NCBI RefSeq assembly: GCF_002250835.2 | Contig: NZ_NOJY02000002.1 | Span: 155,457-219,456, forward strand | Origin: Romboutsia weinsteinii | Lineage (GTDB): Bacteria > Bacillota > Clostridia > Peptostreptococcales > Peptostreptococcaceae | Length of the DNA: 64,000 nt | Direction of reading: 5' to 3' | Shown here: piece after piece, positions 60,584 to 64,000 of the stretch | How the letters are laid out: every line of letters starts with the position of its first letter | Position numbering within the stretch: the first letter of the stretch is position 1 | The notes under the pieces: generated by a model | The model's database searches: none | The model's input: the letters and a program-made list of their open reading frames with translations, nothing else | What the model was told of the DNA's origin: nothing | Translations under genes and position numbers: made by a program

Positions 60584-61927
60584 TTAAGCTTTTGCTAATA
60601 CATCTTTTAAAGTTACATCTTCTTCAAATACTGTTTGACCTTCAACTTCAACAGTTAATGCATGTAAAGCTTTTTCAACAAGCTTTCTTCTAAGAGCTTT
60701 TTCTTCTGCAGGATCAAGCTTTGGATTTCCAAGTGGATGTGGTATTGCTATTGTTGGTACTATTCTATTAGCTCCAACTGTTAATGATATAGGAACTACT
60801 GTACACATGTGAACTACAGGTATACCAGTCTTTTCTATTTCTTTTACCATCGTTGCACCGCAACGAGTACAAGTACCTCACGTAGAAGTTAAGATTACTG
60901 CATCTACGCCATCTGCTATTAATTTCTCACCTATTTCAGCTGCAAACTTCTTAGCACTTGCAACTGCAGTACCATTACCAACTGTAGTATAGAATAATTC
61001 ATGTAATTCACCAATTAAACCTTCATTTGCTAAGTCTCTAAGCACATCTACAGGTAACACTCTATCTGAATCTAAGTTTGCATATACTGGGTCATATCCA
61101 CCATGTGCAGTTTCATGACTGTCTTCAGTTAAGTCATTTAACCCTTTTATACTGTATTCACCATACTTAGAAGCTGAAGATGATTCTATTCTATCTGGAT
61201 TGTGCTTTGGCACTATACCGCCAGATGTAACTAGTGCTATTTTACACTTAGATAAATCAGCTACAGCAGGGCTTGGATCTACTCTATCAAAGTTAGGCAT
61301 TGGATATTCAGTTACGAATTCTTCACCCTTTATCTTTTTAAGCAACATGTCAACTGCTCTCTTTGATCCTCTATCTGGGTGGAAGTAATTAACTCTTACT
61401 CCTCTTTCTATATATCCTTCTTCAGCTGGAGATCCTATTTCTTCTCCTGTAACTAATTTCTTTGCAAATTTAGCTATTGTAGGAAGTGCTTTTCTCATAC
61501 CTGCTGCAGAATCTGAAGTAGACATTATATATACTTCTTTCTTAAACATGTCAGCTCCTGGATTTTCTATGTACATTCCAGTTAAACAAGGTATGTTTAA
61601 TTCTTCCTTAACAACTTTAGTTATAGTTCCTGCTGCTACTCCATATCTACCAGCATTAAATGCAGGTCCAGCTATGAAAAGATTTGGTTCAAATCCCTTT
61701 ATCATTTCTAATACTTCTTTACTTGCACTCTCTATATTTTCATTGAAGTAACTATCTCCGCACACAACAGTTCCAACTACTTCTATATCGTCCCCTAATA
61801 ACTTGTTTAAGTTAGCACTTATTGGTGGTAATTGTTCTGCCACATGTGGTTTTGTATCAGCTTTTTCTTCTCCACCTATTCCAGCAAAGAACTGATTAAT
61901 GTAATGAACTACTCTTAGTTTCCCCAT
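60584..61927 (-). CDS. grdB: Glycine reductase component B gamma subunit GrdB (selenoprotein)
   Basis: A 447-residue selenoprotein, read through an in-frame TGA at 60880-60878 that encodes selenocysteine 350 in the context ILTST-U-GTCTRCGATMVKE. Without read-through it looks like a 349-residue and an 88-residue open frame; both halves match GrdB in order and frame. Protein B binds glycine through the pyruvoyl subunit, and its Sec attacks the glycine methylene carbon. The N-terminus has VHYINQFFAGIGGEEKA. ATG 61927 follows ggggtg. The Sec insertion hairpin lies just after the TGA. Confidence 0.96.
60838..60880 (-). promoter_or_regulatory. grdB SECIS region
   Basis: Immediately after the UGA (60880-60878) the coding RNA has CGTTGC and GCAACG (60865-60851) forming a 6-bp stem with a three-base loop GGT, twelve bases from the UGA. 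This position and form fit a bacterial SECIS hairpin bound by SelB. Confidence 0.65.
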
Positions 61928-61952
61928 ATATATTCACCCCTTTTAAACTAGT

Positions 61953-62432
61953 TTACGCGTTATATTTACAGAATTGCTCTCTTATACCAGACATTTCATC
62001 TACTATTTCATCTACTTCTAATACCATTTCCATCATACTTATTTGATCTTCATATACACTTTCATCAAATAAAGATTTAACTTCATCTTCTACAACATGG
62101 TATACACCAAGTCCTAATTCTACTCCAGCAAGTGGTCCAGCGAAAGTTGGATCACCAGCAGTTACTGTCTCTGCTGCAAGACCTGCAGCTTCGGCTTCAG
62201 CAGCACCTAGTAAAACCACAACATTTTCAGCTCCGAATTTATCAGCAGCTTCTTTAACTCTGTTTTGGTTTTCTAAGTCCATAGCCCCAGCAGCCGTTCA
62301 GACAAAACACTCAGTTGATGAAAATACAACTTCTACTCCATCTACAGTTTTTACACATTCTTCTATTGCAGGTCCTGGTATACCATCACGGTCACCTATT
62401 ATAAGAACCTTTTTATTAGCAAGTACGCTCAT
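61953..62432 (-). CDS. grdA: Glycine reductase selenoprotein A (GrdA)
   Basis: A 159-residue selenoprotein. It starts at ATG 62432 ([20 protein letters not shown]). An in-frame TGA at 62300-62298 is selenocysteine 45 in the motif [15 protein letters not shown] frame without read-through would give only 109 residues from the methionine after the Sec. Protein A carries the carboxymethyl group on Sec from protein B to protein C and is reduced by the thioredoxin system. It lies between grdE and grdB in the usual order. Confidence 0.96.
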
Positions 62433-62469
62433 AATAATCCCCCTATTTTTAATAATATTTTTCTATATT

Positions 62470-63756
62470 TTAGTATGCTTTTGCAGTTAAATGACCAAAT
62501 CCTGTTTCATTAGTAGCACCTGTTATAGCTTGAATTTCTACTTCTATAGTTCCATCTTCTCTTAAACTTCCAGCAGCTCCACCAGCTATTACATCTACTA
62601 CATCTATATGGCCTATTATTTTATCAAGTTTTGGTAGTACAACAACTTGATTTGCATTTCCACCAGTTACAACCGCATTAGCTCTTACATCAGCATCAGC
62701 TAATGATTGAGATGCCCCATCTCTTCCTGCATACTCATCAGTTACGATAACTGTTTTAATATCTTCCATTTCTATTTTCTTACAGTTCATAATTAAGTCA
62801 GTATCAGGATTTCCAAATCCTTCTTGAGAAACTATAACTGCATCAAGACCTAAGTACTTACATAATTTAGCAGTCCAGTTAGAAGATCTTTCTTTGTCCG
62901 CTAAGTATACGTTTTCATTAGTTATAATTACCCCTACAAAGTTTATTTCTTTTCCATGTTGTGCATATAAATCTTCAACTACTCCGTTGTTTATATGAAC
63001 ATAACTTGGATTTTTATCACATGCAGAAACACAGTTTCCACTTACTATAGCTCCGTCCATTAATTCTGTTGGATATAATAAAGTCGGTACTATTTGCTTA
63101 GCATCTACTCCATATACATATGTATCATGAAGTAATCCTTGTGTTTGAAGCATATATACATATCCTACCTTCGGTAGTTCTGGATATTCTTTTATAGATT
63201 CAAGAAGAGGCTTAGTTTCATACACTGATACTTCATCTGGAGTAAGATTTCTACCTGCTTCTCCTAAATATGTAGCTGCCTTAAATCCTATCATTCTAAC
63301 AGCTCTTTCATGATCATATTGCTTTAATCCATCTACTGGCTCTGCAATAACAACCACATTGTTTAATTTAGAGAATGGAGTGTAATCTGCTCCTGCACCT
63401 GTCATATCTATTATTCCTTCTTGGAATCCTACTATTTTACCAGTAGTTACAACAGCTGCACCTTTTAATGCGTGAGTTCTTCCTTCCCCTACAGTGTCAA
63501 CTTTAGATATTATCCCTGGGAATATTCCACCGTTTCCCTCAACCTTTACTCTAGGTTCTATAACATCTTTTACAGGTGTTATTCTTATACTTTCACCTGG
63601 ACGAGCTATTTCTAAATCTATTGATTTTATATGCTCATCTCCACCTATAGCTTCTAACATTTCGTCTTTGTTGATGAATAATACTCCATCTTTTACCTCT
63701 GTTGCTTGTCCAAACTGTACATCTTTAATAAATATTTTCCCTAATTCAAGACGCAT
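62470..63756 (-). CDS. grdE: Glycine reductase component B proprotein GrdE
   Basis: A 428-residue proprotein of protein B. It is cleaved between Asn241 and Cys242 in GNCVSACDKNP, turning Cys242 into the pyruvoyl group that binds glycine as a Schiff base and giving two subunits. The N-terminus MRLELGKIFIKDVQFG is typical. The frame extends to TTG 63771, but that codon lies in the ggggggtg site; ATG 63756 is the start. It follows trxA and precedes grdA. Confidence 0.95.
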   Translation of the reverse strand: MRLELGKIFIKDVQFGQATEVKDGVLFINKDEMLEAIGGDEHIKSIDLEIARPGESIRITPVKDVIEPRVKVEGNGGIFPGIISKVDTVGEGRTHALKGAAVVTTGKIVGFQEGIIDMTGAGADYTPFSKLNNVVVIAEPVDGLKQYDHERAVRMIGFKAATYLGEAGRNLTPDEVSVYETKPLLESIKEYPELPKVGYVYMLQTQGLLHDTYVYGVDAKQIVPTLLYPTELMDGAIVSGNCVSACDKNPSYVHINNGVVEDLYAQHGKEINFVGVIITNENVYLADKERSSNWTAKLCKYLGLDAVIVSQEGFGNPDTDLIMNCKKIEMEDIKTVIVTDEYAGRDGASQSLADADVRANAVVTGGNANQVVVLPKLDKIIGHIDVVDVIAGGAAGSLREDGTIEVEIQAITGATNETGFGHLTAKAY

Positions 63757-63796
63757 TAGTGCACCCCCCAATATTTAATCTTAATTTATATATACC

Positions 63797-63828
63797 TGAG
63801 ATTAAACTCAAAATGGAGTTTAATCTCA
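63797..63828 (-). repeat. Perfect 13-bp hairpin between trxA and grdE
   Basis: TGAGATTAAACTC pairs with GAGTTTAATCTCA around a six-base loop. It has no T-run, resembling the grdB-grdC hairpin, and may be a processing or stability element. Confidence 0.78.
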
Positions 63829-63866
63829 AAGTTATAACATAACTATTACCTATTCCCCAAGTACTC

Positions 63867-64000
63867 TTAAAGGTTTCTCTTTATCATTTCTTCAATATTT
63901 GGTATTGTAGCATCATCTTTAGTAACTTCATCTATTTTTTGACCATCTTTATATATAGCTAAAGTTGGAAGACCTAATACTTTCTCTTTTATAGCTAACC
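63867..64000 (-). CDS. trxA: Thioredoxin of the glycine reductase operon (5' end outside window)
   Basis: The last 44 codons of a thioredoxin are visible on the minus strand. [16 protein letters not shown] contains the cis-proline and the final beta strands, then the C-terminal helix ends IEEMIKRNL. The active-site WCxxC lies outside the window. In grd operons a dedicated thioredoxin and thioredoxin reductase reduce selenoprotein A each cycle, and this position just before grdE is the usual one. Confidence 0.9.
   Translation of the reverse strand, partial: LAIKEKVLGLPTLAIYKDGQKIDEVTKDDATIPNIEEMIKRNL

Noticed and set aside
60584..60850. An 88-residue open frame after grdB as a broken or separate gene.
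   Set aside because: It is the C-terminus of GrdB after selenocysteine 350, in the same frame and with the known motif; not a frameshift or pseudogene.
61953..62282. A 109-residue open frame starting at MDLENQ as a separate small gene.
   Set aside because: The frame continues upstream through a TGA in the exact GrdA selenocysteine context; the gene is full-length grdA from 62432.

Overview
This window is AT-rich, densely coded chromosomal DNA from a spore-forming, amino-acid-fermenting Clostridia, most likely a member of the Peptostreptococcaceae related to Clostridioides, Paeniclostridium or Romboutsia. The placement rests on a CotE-type peroxiredoxin-chitinase spore coat protein, PdaA and SpoIVB sporulation proteins, a selenocysteine-containing glycine reductase operon, many AbgT, NhaC and DAACS amino-acid carriers, and strong aggagg-type ribosome binding sites. 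I see no prophage, insertion sequence, CRISPR array or rRNA.

Layout: 1-2.4 kb holds a partial YitT membrane protein and lrgAB. 2.5-10 kb is a leftward run of signalling and envelope genes: WG-repeat protein, membrane TPR protein, a stand-alone GAF-like/Fis regulator, VanW/G5 protein, a second membrane protein, a PP2C phosphatase and a small membrane protein. 10-22 kb holds cotE, RNase H, a lysine riboswitch driving an NhaC-type carrier, a Na+/Ca2+ exchanger, an AbgT carrier, an exonuclease-DinG helicase and pdaA. 22-31 kb holds a zinc-dependent phospholipase C-like protein, a PHP-domain hydrolase, a SpoIVB peptidase, a MerR/MATE pair, a PP-loop enzyme and small proteins. 31-38 kb holds a second VanW protein, a YtqA-type radical SAM enzyme, a DMT exporter divergent from a sigma-54 activator, and a second phospholipase-like protein.

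37-47 kb holds a HAD phosphatase, cinA, tRNA-Cys, ddl, a MocR regulator, a TIM-barrel protein, an M15 peptidase lipoprotein, a Uup-type ABC-F ATPase and two further small genes. 47-57 kb holds a T-box controlled YjiH-type membrane protein, an isochorismatase-like hydrolase, a YrvL-like protein, a Gfo/Idh oxidoreductase, RidA, a DAACS symporter, a transaldolase and xpt behind a guanine riboswitch. 57.7-64 kb is the distal part of the glycine reductase operon, read leftward: trxA (partial), grdE, grdA, grdB, grdC, grdD. grdA and grdB each contain an in-frame TGA read as selenocysteine.

The most informative regulatory observations are a complete sigma-54 module (GG-N10-GC promoter, paired upstream sites and divergent activator) controlling an EamA exporter; three metabolite- or tRNA-sensing leaders (lysine, T-box, guanine); a MerR-type 19-bp-spacer promoter before a MATE pump; and hairpins without U-tracts between grd genes. 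Two genes have strong ribosome binding sites in front of ATT or ATC codons rather than ATG/GTG/TTG. I did not find a clearly new defence or mobile system. The least explained items are the sigma-54 exporter module, the leftward PP2C/TPR/VanW/GAF cluster, a 21-codon ORF with an excellent ribosome binding site, and some structured intergenic elements.
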